Source: Duodenibacillus sp.
Lineage (GTDB): Bacteria > Pseudomonadota > Gammaproteobacteria > Burkholderiales > Burkholderiaceae_F
Direction of reading: 5' to 3'
Assembly: GCA_017628205.1 (NCBI GenBank)
Contig: JAGBZO010000045.1
Coordinates: forward strand, 124,001 to 188,000
DNA: 64,000 bases
Shown here: positions 50,735 to 59,803 of the stretch, piece after piece
How the letters are laid out: each line of letters begins with the position of its first letter
Position numbering within the stretch: position 1 is the stretch's first letter
The notes under the pieces: generated by a model
Told to the model about the DNA's origin: nothing
What the model saw: the letters and a program-made list of their open reading frames with translations, nothing else
Database searches by the model: none
Program-made: the position numbers and the translations under genes

Positions 50735-52963
50735 GTGTCGCGGTTGCATTGTTTTTCACGCTTGGTACAACGTGCGTTGGTCGTGACGGGGATCGCTCTT
50801 TTGGTCGGTGCTTGCGACAAACCCGTCAATTCCCCGCAGGCATTGGCCGAATACGAGCACAACACGCTCTTTTCGAGTTTCTCCGGGCGCAGTCCGAAAA
50901 CACTCGATCCGCAGGTATCCTATTCCTCGGACGAGTCGCTTTATACGTATGCCGTTTATGAGACGCTCTACGGTTACCACTATTTGAAGCGGCCCTACGA
51001 AATCGTTCCCCGAACGGCAGAGCGTTTGGTCGAGCCGACGTATCTGGACCGAGAGGGGCGCGTATTGCCCTCCGATGCGGCTCCCGAAACCATTGCCACG
51101 AGCGTTTATCGAATTCCCATTAAAAAGGGTGTCAAGTTTGCGCCTCATCCGGCTTTTGCCAGGGATGAACAAGGACGTTATCGATATCACGCGTTATCAC
51201 CCGAACGGGCCTCGGCGCTCGACAGTCCCTTGCAACTCGAATACCACCAGACGCGCGAGTTGACCGCACACGACTACGCGTACGGCATCAAGCGCTTAGC
51301 GAATCCGTTGATTGTCAGTCCGTTGTTGAGCGTGATGGCTCCGACGATCGTCGGGTTGGACGACTTGGCCAAAACGCTGCGACAACAAACAAAAGCCTTC
51401 CAAAGCGAAGGCTGGGTCGACATGCGACGATATGACTGTGCCGGCATTCGCGCGATTGACGATTACACGATCGAATTGCGGATTCACGGCAAGTACCCCC
51501 AATTCGTCAATTGGCTCACGATGAACTTTTTTGCTCCCGTACCGTGGGAGGCGGAACGGTTCTACGCCAACGAACACCTGCGTCGCAACAATATTTCGCT
51601 GAGTACTTGGCCGGTTGGAACGGGGCCCTATTATTTGGCGGAATCCAAGCAAAACCGACGGCACGTGCTCGCGCGCAATCCCAACTATCGGGCGGATCCG
51701 TATCCGTGCGAGGGGGAACAAACGGATCGAGACAAAGGGCTTTTGGTCGATTGCGGCAAGCCGATGCCGTTCATCGATCGCGTCGTCATGCAGCTGGAAA
51801 AAGAAGCGGTGTCGACTACGACGAAGTTCCTGCAGGGTTACTACGACAGTCCGCAAATTTCTCGTGTCGATACGGGGCAGGGATATCTGGTCGCCGCCCA
51901 AGACGATCCGAACAAGGCGAAACTCTACGAGAGCAAAAAATTGCAATTTCCGACGACCGTCGAGGCATCCGTTTGGTATATGGGATTCAATTGGCTTGAT
52001 CCGGTCGTAGGAGGAGGTACGAGCGCCGAGCAGGCCGAGCGCAATCGCAAGTTGCGTCAGGCGATCAGTATCGCGGTCGATTGGGAAGAGCAAATCGCCA
52101 TCTTTGAAAAAGGGCAAGGACAGGCGGCGCACGGGCCTTTGCCCCCGAGTCTGTTCGGTTGGCGGGATGACGGCGTGTCGGCGTTCAATCCCGTGGTGTA
52201 TCGACGCGATGCGGATGGTCGCGTCGTCAGACGTTCGATTGAGGAGGCCAAGGAGTTGATGCGACAGGCCGGTTATCCGAACGGGCGCGACGCACAAACC
52301 GGCAAACCGTTGGTGCTCAATTTCGACTGGCAGGGCACCTCGCCGGGGTCCAAGGCGTTTTTGGATTGGTTCTCCAGGCAATTTGCCAAGATCGGCATTC
52401 AGTTGGAAATTCGTGCGACCGATTACAACCGATTCCAGGACAAGATGAACAAGGGCGTGGCGCAAATTTACTATTGGGGATGGTTGGCCGATTATCCCGA
52501 CGCGGAGAATTTTTTGTTCCTGTTGTACGGGCCCAATAGCAAGGCGGGCTCGGGCAGCGGTGGGGAAAATGCCAGCAATTTCCGACATGCCCGATATGAT
52601 CGTCTGTTCGAGGTGATGAAGATGACGCCCGACGGTCCCGCAAAGCAACGACTCATCGACGAGATGATTTCCATTGCTCAACACGAAGCGCCATGGAGCT
52701 TCGGCTACTACCCGACAAGTGCGGCCGCATTGCATCATTGGGTGAAAAATGGCAAGCCGACCTCGACCGTTCGCAATAACATCCAATATTTGCGTATTGA
52801 CGCGCAAGAACGTGCGAAGTCGATCGCTCAGTGGAATCAACCGATTGTATGGCCGTGGATCGCACTGATTTTCGTCGGTGCACTCGGCGCCTGGAGCGTT
52901 CGCAGGCACGTTAGACGTAACGCGGGGGCGTCGGCCCGACGTCGACAAAGGATTCGAGCATGA
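50735..52963 (+). CDS. ABC transporter substrate-binding lipoprotein, peptide family 5, with a C-terminal membrane anchor
   Basis: The 742-residue protein belongs to the DppA/OppA/YejA-type family 5. The start is put at GTG 50735 (AGAAG just before it), which gives a signal RALVVTGIALLVGAC with a lipobox Cys; an in-frame TTG at 50681 is an alternative. The binding domain includes RSPKTLDPQ, TAHDYAYGIKRLA, GTGPYYL, RKLRQAISIAVDWE, GWLADYPDAENF and APWSFGYYP. It is larger than DppA (535 aa). Unusually, residues about 705-725 (VWPWIALIFVGALGAW) form a second membrane segment followed by an Arg-rich end. Two permeases and a fused ATPase follow, with 4-nt coupling. Confidence 0.85.
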   Translation: MSRLHCFSRLVQRALVVTGIALLVGACDKPVNSPQALAEYEHNTLFSSFSGRSPKTLDPQVSYSSDESLYTYAVYETLYGYHYLKRPYEIVPRTAERLVEPTYLDREGRVLPSDAAPETIATSVYRIPIKKGVKFAPHPAFARDEQGRYRYHALSPERASALDSPLQLEYHQTRELTAHDYAYGIKRLANPLIVSPLLSVMAPTIVGLDDLAKTLRQQTKAFQSEGWVDMRRYDCAGIRAIDDYTIELRIHGKYPQFVNWLTMNFFAPVPWEAERFYANEHLRRNNISLSTWPVGTGPYYLAESKQNRRHVLARNPNYRADPYPCEGEQTDRDKGLLVDCGKPMPFIDRVVMQLEKEAVSTTTKFLQGYYDSPQISRVDTGQGYLVAAQDDPNKAKLYESKKLQFPTTVEASVWYMGFNWLDPVVGGGTSAEQAERNRKLRQAISIAVDWEEQIAIFEKGQGQAAHGPLPPSLFGWRDDGVSAFNPVVYRRDADGRVVRRSIEEAKELMRQAGYPNGRDAQTGKPLVLNFDWQGTSPGSKAFLDWFSRQFAKIGIQLEIRATDYNRFQDKMNKGVAQIYYWGWLADYPDAENFLFLLYGPNSKAGSGSGGENASNFRHARYDRLFEVMKMTPDGPAKQRLIDEMISIAQHEAPWSFGYYPTSAAALHHWVKNGKPTSTVRNNIQYLRIDAQERAKSIAQWNQPIVWPWIALIFVGALGAWSVRRHVRRNAGASARRRQRIRA

Positions 52964-53937
52964 TTCGCTATTTGATTCGTCGCATTCTCTACGGCGCATT
53001 GATCCTGCTGGGGGTCAACGTACTGACGTTTGTTCTCTTTTTTGCGGTCAATACGCCCGATGACATGGCACGCCTGTCCATTGGAGGTCGCTATGTGACG
53101 AGCGAAGCGATCGAACAGTGGAAGCAGACGCACGGCTACGACTTGCCTTTGTTTTGGAACGAGCGGGAAGAGGGCGTGAACAAGGCGACCGAAACCATTT
53201 TCTACACGCGCTCGGTACCGTTGTTGAAAGGCGATTTCGGCCAATCCGATGCGGGACGCAGCATCAACCGTGAAATCCTCGAACGCGTCGGACCCTCGCT
53301 GGCTTTGGCCGTGCCCACTTTTATTTTGGGCGTTTTCGTCATGGTGACGTTTTCGTTGTTGTTGGTGTTGGTCAGGCGGACGCGACTTGAATGGGCGGGC
53401 ATAGCCATGAGTGTCGCCATCATGAGCGTGTCGGGACTCTTTTACATCATCGTCGGCCAGTGGTTGTTTGCCAAAACGTTGCGGTGGGTGCCTGTTTCCG
53501 GTTTTATGGACGGTTGGTCCATGACATCGTTTCTTATTTTGCCCATTGCCATCGGTATTTTTTCGCGATTGGGCGGCGATACGTTGCTTTATCGAAGCAT
53601 GTTTTTGGAAGAAATCGGCAAGGATTACGTTCGAACGGCTCGCGCCAAAGGCGCCGGCGAGTTGCGCGTGTTGTTCCGACATGTTTTGCGTAACGCCTTA
53701 TTGCCGATTCTGACCAGCACGGTTGCCGTTTTGCCGATGTTGTTCATGGGCTCGTTGATTATGGAAAACTTCTTTGGCATCCCCGGTCTGGGGTCGTACA
53801 CGATCGACGCGATCAACGCGCAAGACTTTTCCATCGTACGAGCCATGGTGTTTCTCGGTACGTTCGCTTATATCGTCGGCTTGATCGCCACGGACATCGC
53901 CTATACGTTGGCCGATCCCCGTATTCGATTGAAGTAG
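52960..53937 (+). CDS. Peptide ABC transporter permease, DppB/OppB/YejB type
   Basis: A 325-residue permease with about six membrane segments. LIRRILYGALILLGVNVLTFVLF is the standard N-terminus, then a periplasmic loop, and the EAA loop RTARAKGAGELRVLFRHVLRNALLP that contacts the ATPase. The final segment IMENFFGIPGLG and DPRIRLK are family-typical. The ATG at 52960 overlaps the stop of the binding-protein gene. The substrate is probably peptides. Confidence 0.9.
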   Translation: MIRYLIRRILYGALILLGVNVLTFVLFFAVNTPDDMARLSIGGRYVTSEAIEQWKQTHGYDLPLFWNEREEGVNKATETIFYTRSVPLLKGDFGQSDAGRSINREILERVGPSLALAVPTFILGVFVMVTFSLLLVLVRRTRLEWAGIAMSVAIMSVSGLFYIIVGQWLFAKTLRWVPVSGFMDGWSMTSFLILPIAIGIFSRLGGDTLLYRSMFLEEIGKDYVRTARAKGAGELRVLFRHVLRNALLPILTSTVAVLPMLFMGSLIMENFFGIPGLGSYTIDAINAQDFSIVRAMVFLGTFAYIVGLIATDIAYTLADPRIRLK

Positions 53938-53955
53938 AACAAAGGGGAGAGCAAG

Positions 53956-55344
53956 GTGAAATTTGTCGTTTTGTATACGGACGTCGTGTTATGGTCGGTC
54001 GTCCTTTTGCTCGCACTGTATGTGCGGCACGTGCTTCGCACGGATGCGTTGCGTCAGAAATGGCGCGGCGTGCTGAGAAATCGAACGGCAACGGCCAGCG
54101 CCGCCGTCTTGGCCGTCTTCTTTCTCATCGCCTTGGCCGACAGCGTTCACTACCGTCCCCGATTGGAGCAAACGGGAGGGAGCGTCGCGTACGACACCCA
54201 AACCGTTTCTCTCATGGATACGCTGATCGGTCAACGCATTGCCGGTCGGGAACGCAGTTATTCCGCTCCTTTTGCTTTTCGCGAGTTTGACAAGACGACC
54301 AAAATCATCGACGGAAAGCCTATCCGCGACTACCATCGGCTCAACGGCGTCGATCCTTCGACGAGTGATAAAGACATCGGAATGAAACGATTGCGCCAAG
54401 TCGAAGTCGGAGTCGTGGCCGGATTGGGAGCCGTCATCTTGTTTTGGGTTGTTTTGTCCGTGATCGCGGCCAAAGCGAGTCGTTGCAAGGCCAGGGCCGC
54501 TTTCGCTCGGTTGGCTCGACGAGACAATCCATGGCGACCGGTCATCACCGTGGCGTTGATCGTGGTGTTTTTGGCGGCCTTTCTTGGCATCGTTTGGCCG
54601 CATTGGCACGTGCTCGGAACGGACACGACCGGCAACGACGTGTTGTACGTCGCGCTCAAGTCGGTGCGTACAGCGATGGTCATCGGGATTTTGTCGATTC
54701 TCGCCACGTTGCCGTTCGCCGTCGTTCTGGGAATCTGTGCGGGCTATTTCAAGGGCTGGGTCGACGATCTCGTGCAGTACGTTTATACGACGATTTCATC
54801 CATTCCTTCGGTTCTGTTGATCGCCGCCTCCGTTTTGATGATTCAGGTGTTCATTGACAAAAATCCCGGTCTATATGAAACAGGTTTGGAGCGCGCGGAT
54901 TTGCGTCTGTTTTTGTTGGCGCTCATTATCGGGGTGACCGGTTGGGCCGGTTTGGCCCGCTTGTTGCGCGCCGAAACGATGAAAGTGTCGGCAATGGATT
55001 TCGTGTCGGCGGCCAAAGCGTTCGGGGTCGGTCATTGGCGCATCATGATGCGCCACGTATTACCCAACGTGATGCATATTGTTTTGATCGTGGCCGTCTT
55101 GGATTTTTCAGGGATCGTTTTGTATGAAGCCGTTTTGTCCTATGTCGGCGTTGGTGTGGACCCCGTGATGGAATCGTTCGGATCGATGATCAATGCAGCG
55201 GCGGTTGAGATGAGCCGATCCCCCATGATTTGGTGGAATTTGTTGGGAAGCTTTTTGTTTATGGTCACGATGGTATTGGCGGCCAATCTGTTCGCCTCCG
55301 GCGTCAGAGAAGCGTTCGACCCTCGCTCCGATCGTCAGGGATAA
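53956..55344 (+). CDS. Peptide ABC transporter permease, DppC/OppC/YejE type, long form
   Basis: The second permease has 462 residues, clearly longer than DppC (300) or YejE (341). A GTG at 53956 after GGGGAGAG is used. Residues 1-30 form an extra membrane segment, followed by RNRTATASAAVLAVFFLIALADSV. A 100-residue soluble stretch and another membrane segment then precede the canonical part, HVLGTDTTGNDVLYVALKSVRTAM. The EAA loop is AKAFGVGHWRIMMRHVLPN. GVGVDPVMESFGSMI and the C-terminal anchor are typical. Confidence 0.87.
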   Translation: MKFVVLYTDVVLWSVVLLLALYVRHVLRTDALRQKWRGVLRNRTATASAAVLAVFFLIALADSVHYRPRLEQTGGSVAYDTQTVSLMDTLIGQRIAGRERSYSAPFAFREFDKTTKIIDGKPIRDYHRLNGVDPSTSDKDIGMKRLRQVEVGVVAGLGAVILFWVVLSVIAAKASRCKARAAFARLARRDNPWRPVITVALIVVFLAAFLGIVWPHWHVLGTDTTGNDVLYVALKSVRTAMVIGILSILATLPFAVVLGICAGYFKGWVDDLVQYVYTTISSIPSVLLIAASVLMIQVFIDKNPGLYETGLERADLRLFLLALIIGVTGWAGLARLLRAETMKVSAMDFVSAAKAFGVGHWRIMMRHVLPNVMHIVLIVAVLDFSGIVLYEAVLSYVGVGVDPVMESFGSMINAAAVEMSRSPMIWWNLLGSFLFMVTMVLAANLFASGVREAFDPRSDRQG

Positions 55345-55356
55345 GGAGAGGTCACG

Positions 55357-57168
55357 GTGCTGAAAGTACGAAATTTGTCCGTTGAAATCACATCGAAAAC
55401 GGGGACGGTTCAACCCGTCGTCGACTTGTCGTTCGACGTGCGAGCCGGAGAAACGTTGGCCATCGTGGGCGAAAGCGGTTGCGGCAAGTCGATGACGGCT
55501 TTGGCGCTGATGCGACTGCTGCCGCCCGGGGGCGCGGTGTCGGACGGACACGTCGAGCTCGACGGATGCGACCTGTTGGATTTGTCCGAGCGGGCGATGA
55601 ATAGCGTACGAGGGAAAAAAGTCGCCATGATATTCCAAGAGCCCGGTACGAGTTTGAATCCCGTCATGACGGTCGGCCAACAGATCGCCGAGGTGCTGCA
55701 GCTGCATGAAGGTATTAGCGGTGCCGAGGCGCGCAAGATGGCTTGTCAATGGCTTGAGCGTGTTGGAATCGACCGCCCCGAGGAAAAGGTCGACGCCTAT
55801 CCCTTCGCCCTGTCCGGAGGGCAAAAACAGCGCGTGATGATAGCGATGGCATTGGCCGCAAACCCGAGCATCGTGATTGCTGACGAGCCGACGACAGCCT
55901 TGGACGTTACGACGCAGATGCAGATTTTGCATTTGATCAAAACGCTGCAACGCGAGAGGAAATTGGCGTTGATCATGATCACGCATGATATGGCTGTCGT
56001 TCGCTCGATGGCCGATCGGGTGGCGTTGATGTATGCCGGTCAAATTGTCGAGCAAGCCGAGGTCGAGCGCTTTTTTACGTCGCCAGCGCACCCGTATGCC
56101 CGCAGTTTGATGGCGGCGATTCCGACACGAGGTCGAAAAGACCGCCTGCTCGAAGCTATAGAGGGCGTCGTGCCGTCATTGTCGAAGCGGATCGTCGGAT
56201 GTCGCTTCGCCGATCGTTGTCGTCATGCTCAAGAGCGTTGTCGTACCGAGTCGGTACCGATGAGGGAGGTGGCTATCGGGCACGACGTACGTTGTATTCG
56301 TCACGATCTTTGCCCGACCCATACCGATGAGTCTGCTCAAATCACTTCCGGTGCTTTGGGTGAGACGTTGCTCGACATGCAAGGCGTTTGCATCACGTAC
56401 GGCTCCGGCAACGGCCTGTTTCGACGTGCTCGCGGAGTCCATGTGGTGCACGAGGCCGATTTGTCGTTGCGAGCCGGAGAGACGTTGGTTCTGGTCGGCG
56501 AGTCGGGATCGGGCAAGACGACGTTAGGCAAGGCGGCTTTGAAACTGTTGTCCGATGTCAAAGTGGACGGAGAGATCAAGATTGCGGGGCAGTCGGTCAC
56601 AAGCGCGTCTCCGAGTCAGTTGCGCTCGATTCGTCGCCTGGCTCAAATCATTTTTCAGGATCCCTTTGCGTCCCTTGATCCGCGTATGACAATCGGTGAA
56701 AGTATTTTGGAGGGCATGCAGGCGCTCGGGATCGGCTCGTCGGAGAACGAAAGAAAGGCGAAGATGGCGGCGCTGTTGGAGCGAGTGGGGCTGCCTCGGG
56801 AGGCGATCGGGCGCTTGCCTCATGAATTCTCGGGCGGGCAGAGACAACGCGTGGCGATTGCCCGCGCTCTGGCGGTCGATCCGAAGTTAATCGTTTGCGA
56901 CGAACCGACGAGTGCGTTGGACGTCAGTGTTCAAGCACAAATCCTCAACTTGATGAAAACGCTGCAGCGTGAACTTGGCATCGGCTATCTCTTTATCACT
57001 CACAACTTCGCCGTGGTGGAGTATATGGCCGATACGGTTGCGGTCATGCAAAAGGGGCGCATTGTCGAGTACGGACGGGCTCGAGACGTATTGGATTCGC
57101 CTCGACACCCGTACACGCGGAGGCTGTTGGCGGCCGTGCCGTCGATTATGAAATCACGCCTGGAATGA
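55357..57168 (+). CDS. Dual-domain ABC ATPase (fused DppD-DppF / YejF type)
   Basis: The 603-residue protein fuses two nucleotide-binding domains. The first has GESGCGKS, the signature ALSGGQKQRV and Walker B VIADEPTTALD. The second has GESGSGKT, EFSGGQRQRV and LIVCDEPTSALD. Between them a Cys-rich C-tail typical of DppD/OppD-like proteins (GCRFADRCRHAQERC) may hold an iron-sulfur cluster. A GTG at 55357 follows AAGGAGAGG. It completes a single-locus peptide transporter. Its 3' end overlaps the converging trhA gene by 23 nt. Confidence 0.92.
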   Translation: MLKVRNLSVEITSKTGTVQPVVDLSFDVRAGETLAIVGESGCGKSMTALALMRLLPPGGAVSDGHVELDGCDLLDLSERAMNSVRGKKVAMIFQEPGTSLNPVMTVGQQIAEVLQLHEGISGAEARKMACQWLERVGIDRPEEKVDAYPFALSGGQKQRVMIAMALAANPSIVIADEPTTALDVTTQMQILHLIKTLQRERKLALIMITHDMAVVRSMADRVALMYAGQIVEQAEVERFFTSPAHPYARSLMAAIPTRGRKDRLLEAIEGVVPSLSKRIVGCRFADRCRHAQERCRTESVPMREVAIGHDVRCIRHDLCPTHTDESAQITSGALGETLLDMQGVCITYGSGNGLFRRARGVHVVHEADLSLRAGETLVLVGESGSGKTTLGKAALKLLSDVKVDGEIKIAGQSVTSASPSQLRSIRRLAQIIFQDPFASLDPRMTIGESILEGMQALGIGSSENERKAKMAALLERVGLPREAIGRLPHEFSGGQRQRVAIARALAVDPKLIVCDEPTSALDVSVQAQILNLMKTLQRELGIGYLFITHNFAVVEYMADTVAVMQKGRIVEYGRARDVLDSPRHPYTRRLLAAVPSIMKSRLE

Positions 57169-57838
57169 CGTAGAGAAGAATCGAGAAAAACTGCAAAGCC
57201 GTTCCCGCAAATACGAAGACGTGCCATATGGCATGACTGTAGGGAAGTCGTTCCCAGATATAGAAAATAACGCCGAGCGAGTAGGCAAGGCCGCCGCCGA
57301 CCAATAACCACAGCCCTGCCGCATCAAGTTGGTTCATTAGCGGTTCGATGACGAAAAGGGCGAGCCAGCCCATGGCCAGATAAAGCAGGCAGTTGATCCA
57401 ATCGCTACTCTTCATTAATACATGTTGAAGCGATACGCCGGCAATGGCGATGCTCCAGACGGCTCCGAGCAAAATCCAACCGGTCACCCCGTTTAACGTG
57501 ATAAGACAAAACGGCGTGTACGAGCCGGCGATCAACACGTAAATCATGGAGTGATCGAGAACCTGTAGCACTTTTTTGGCGCGTTTGTTCGGAATCGCAT
57601 GATAGAGCGTGGAGGCCGTATAAAGGAAAATCATGCTGGCGCCGAAAATGCTGACGCCGACAATCACGCGAGGTGAGCCGGAAAAGGCAACCGCAAAACC
57701 GACCAATACGGCCAGTCCCGCAATCGACAGCAGTGCGGCGACGCCATGCGTGATGGCGTTGGCGATTTCTTCGCCGATCGAATAATTGGCGACACAAGCA
57801 AGCGATTTTCCCGTGGGAAGCGATGTTTCGTAAGTCAT
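57146..57838 (-). CDS. trhA: Hemolysin III-like membrane protein (TrhA/YqfA family)
   Basis: The 230-residue protein has seven hydrophobic segments and the PAQR-superfamily blocks EEIANAITHGVAALLSI, STLYHAIPNKRAKKVLQVLDHSMIYVLIAGSYTPF, and SHAIWHVFVFAGTALQFFSIL. His residues of the first and last blocks bind zinc in this superfamily. E. coli YqfA (TrhA) affects membrane fluidity; haemolytic activity is not expected. It converges on the peptide ABC genes with a 23-nt overlap. Confidence 0.9.
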   Translation of the reverse strand: MTYETSLPTGKSLACVANYSIGEEIANAITHGVAALLSIAGLAVLVGFAVAFSGSPRVIVGVSIFGASMIFLYTASTLYHAIPNKRAKKVLQVLDHSMIYVLIAGSYTPFCLITLNGVTGWILLGAVWSIAIAGVSLQHVLMKSSDWINCLLYLAMGWLALFVIEPLMNQLDAAGLWLLVGGGLAYSLGVIFYIWERLPYSHAIWHVFVFAGTALQFFSILLYVIPGVIS

Positions 57839-57908
57839 CGTGGAACAATGATGTGCGAAAAGAAGGCTATGTTGTTGAGTTTAATGAAAATTTCCAATCC
57901 GTGCAGGT

Positions 57909-57941
57909 AAAAAAAGCGCATCGAACGATGCGCTTTTTTTT
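57909..57941 (-). terminator. Terminator after the amino acid permease gene
   Basis: AAAAAAGCGCATCG and CGATGCGCTTTTTT, with a 2-4 nt loop; T runs occur on both strands. Confidence 0.85.
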
Positions 57942-57954
57942 CCGTCAAGTCTAA

Positions 57955-58620
57955 TTATCGGGCGTCGGAAGAGCGGAAACGCTTTTCCAGATAGCCGACC
58001 AAACGGGTAATCGACAAGGTCATGACCAGATAGAGCAGGGCGACCGCGGTCCAAATTTCGAGAGAACCATAGGTCTCGGCGATCACCAACTGACCGGAAC
58101 GCGTCAATTCTTCGAAACCGATGACGGAAACCAAGGAGGAGTCCTTCAGCATGGCGATGAATTCGTTACCCAGCGGCGGGATGATGCGCTTGAAAGCCTG
58201 AGGCAGGATGATGAAACGCATCGTCTGTGCCCAGGTCATGCCCAAGCTCAGACCTGCGCGCATCTGACCTTGCTCGATCGACTGAATACCGGCTCGGAAA
58301 ATTTCGGCGACGTAAGCACCGGAGTTGATCGAGCAGGCGGCCACTGCGGCAACGAACGGATCAATGCGGTGACCGATGATGACCGGCAAGGCAAAGTAGA
58401 TGATGAAAATCTGAACCAGAAGCGGGGTGCCGCGGATGAAGTCGACGTAAACCTTGGCCAAAATGCGAAGGATGCCGAACTTGCTGAGCTGAGCCAATGC
58501 GGCGATCAAACCGAGCACCAAACCCAAGCCAACTGCCAATGCCGTGATTTGCAGCGTTACCAGAGCCCCTTGCAGCAACAGCGGGAACGAGCTCGTGATA
58601 AGAGAAAAATCAAAGTCCAT
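57955..58620 (-). CDS. Polar amino acid ABC transporter permease (HisM/GlnP type)
   Basis: This 221-residue permease has about five membrane segments. The family start is DFSLITSSFPLLLQGALVTLQIT, with the loop YVDFIRGTPLLVQIFIIYF. The EAA loop reads GLSLGMTWAQTMRFIILPQAFKRIIPPLGNEFI. The ATG at 58620 is preferred to an ATG 24 nt upstream. The binding-protein gene precedes it, separated by a hairpin. No matching ATPase gene is present next to the pair. Confidence 0.9.
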   Translation of the reverse strand: MDFDFSLITSSFPLLLQGALVTLQITALAVGLGLVLGLIAALAQLSKFGILRILAKVYVDFIRGTPLLVQIFIIYFALPVIIGHRIDPFVAAVAACSINSGAYVAEIFRAGIQSIEQGQMRAGLSLGMTWAQTMRFIILPQAFKRIIPPLGNEFIAMLKDSSLVSVIGFEELTRSGQLVIAETYGSLEIWTAVALLYLVMTLSITRLVGYLEKRFRSSDAR

Positions 58621-58703
58621 GGAAAAGGAACTCCAAAAAACCAAATACGCGAAAGCGAAGATTCTATTATTTTAGATAAAACGGCCTAATTGTAAAGAAA
58701 ACG

Positions 58704-58737
58704 AAAAAAAATGCGGACAGGGTCCGCATTTTTTTGT
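58704..58737 (-). terminator. Hairpin with T run between the binding-protein and permease genes
   Basis: AAAAATGCGGAC and GTCCGCATTTTT flank 2 nt, and T runs follow on the minus strand. It probably allows partial read-through so that more binding protein than permease is made. Confidence 0.8.
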
Positions 58738-58740
58738 TTA

Positions 58741-59496
58741 TTACTTGGCGCCAAACCACTTGCGGTAAATTTGGTCGAACTCGCCGGACTGCTTGACGTC
58801 GGCAAGAGCCTTGTTCAGCTTGTCGAGCAAAGCGGTGTTTTCCTTGGTGACGGCAAAGCCGAACTGTTCGCTTTCGAGCACTTCATCAAGGTGCTTGAAG
58901 AGTTGCTGATTGCGAGGGCGGGAAGCCATAAAGTAGCTCGTTACGGGTTTGTCGGTAATGACGGCCTGACACCCCTTGTTGCGCAACTCCATGTAGGCGT
59001 CGCTAATGGCGTTGAACGAACGCAATTGGGCGCCCTCGATTTCCTTGGCGAGCATGGCGCCGGAGGTGCCGATCTGGACGCAGAGGGTCTTATTCTTCAA
59101 ATCGGCCGAGGACTTGATCGTGTTTTCGTCGGCCTTGTTGATCAAAATCGAGACGCCGGAGTCGTAGTACGGCGTGGTGAAGTTCACCTTGGTGGCGCGT
59201 TCCTTGGTAATCGTGATGGCCGAGCCGCCGATATTGGCCGTGCCGGTCATGACGGACGGGATGACGGCATCAAAGCCCATATTGGTGATGTCGAGCTTGG
59301 CCCCGATTTTCTTTGCCAACACTTTCAGAAGGTCCACCTCAAAGCCCACGTGATCGCCGGTTTTGGAATCGACGAAAATGAACGGAGCGTAGGAGCTTTC
59401 CGCTGCGACTCGCAACGTTTCGGCTTGAGCCGTAGCGGAAGTAGAGATCAGAGCGGCGCCGAGCGCGCCGACAAATGCAAATTTCTTTAAAAACAT
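58741..59496 (-). CDS. Polar amino acid ABC transporter substrate-binding protein
   Basis: The 251-residue protein starts at ATG 59496 with signal peptide MFLKKFAFVGALGAALISTSATAQA. The mature part is of family 3: ETLRVAAESSYAPFIFVD, GFEVDLLKVLAKKIGAKLDIT, FDAVIPSVMTGTANIGGSAITITKERATKVNFTTPYY and the C-terminal LNKALADVKQSGEFDQIYRKWFG. Binding-site residues (the Arg in KERA, the Asp in ITDKP) are present. The exact amino acid is not predictable; the glutamine/lysine-type subgroup is likely. It is transcribed ahead of the permease. Confidence 0.92.
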   Translation of the reverse strand: MFLKKFAFVGALGAALISTSATAQAETLRVAAESSYAPFIFVDSKTGDHVGFEVDLLKVLAKKIGAKLDITNMGFDAVIPSVMTGTANIGGSAITITKERATKVNFTTPYYDSGVSILINKADENTIKSSADLKNKTLCVQIGTSGAMLAKEIEGAQLRSFNAISDAYMELRNKGCQAVITDKPVTSYFMASRPRNQQLFKHLDEVLESEQFGFAVTKENTALLDKLNKALADVKQSGEFDQIYRKWFGAK

Positions 59497-59803
59497 CGGT
59501 GTGCCCTCAGTCAAAATGGTTGGAAATCACCCCGGCGTTGCGAGGCAGGAGCAAACGTTACGGCAAAAAAAAAGATCGCAAATCATTAAAAGTACTTAGC
59601 AAAATTTCAGTTAGATCAAAAAATAAAAATTTTGTTTGTCCTTGAAGTTCAAGAGAGTTTTGCTTCTAAGTGGTATATCTAATACGCAGTTTCTTGAAAT
59701 TGTTACATAAAGAAAATTAGTCTTAGACTTTAGTCGGCTATTTCCTGTATTATTCTTGACCAGAAAGCTCGGGTATTTTTAAAGTACTTAGGAAATTGAC
59801 ATC
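59497..59803. other. 307-nt divergent intergenic region between the amino acid binding protein and iscR
   Basis: The region is AT-rich and gene-free. The part next to iscR holds an IscR-like site and a -10 element (TATTAT, 59748-59753). The part next to the binding-protein gene is A-rich, and no clean promoter could be assigned. Confidence 0.6.
59717..59741 (+). promoter_or_regulatory. Candidate IscR type 1 binding site
   Basis: The right half TTAGTCGGCTAT fits the E. coli type 1 consensus (YAGTCRRSTAT) completely; the left half is poor. In total 19 of 25 positions agree. A -10 element TATTAT follows at 59748-59753, so the site would cover the -35 region. Confidence 0.4.
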
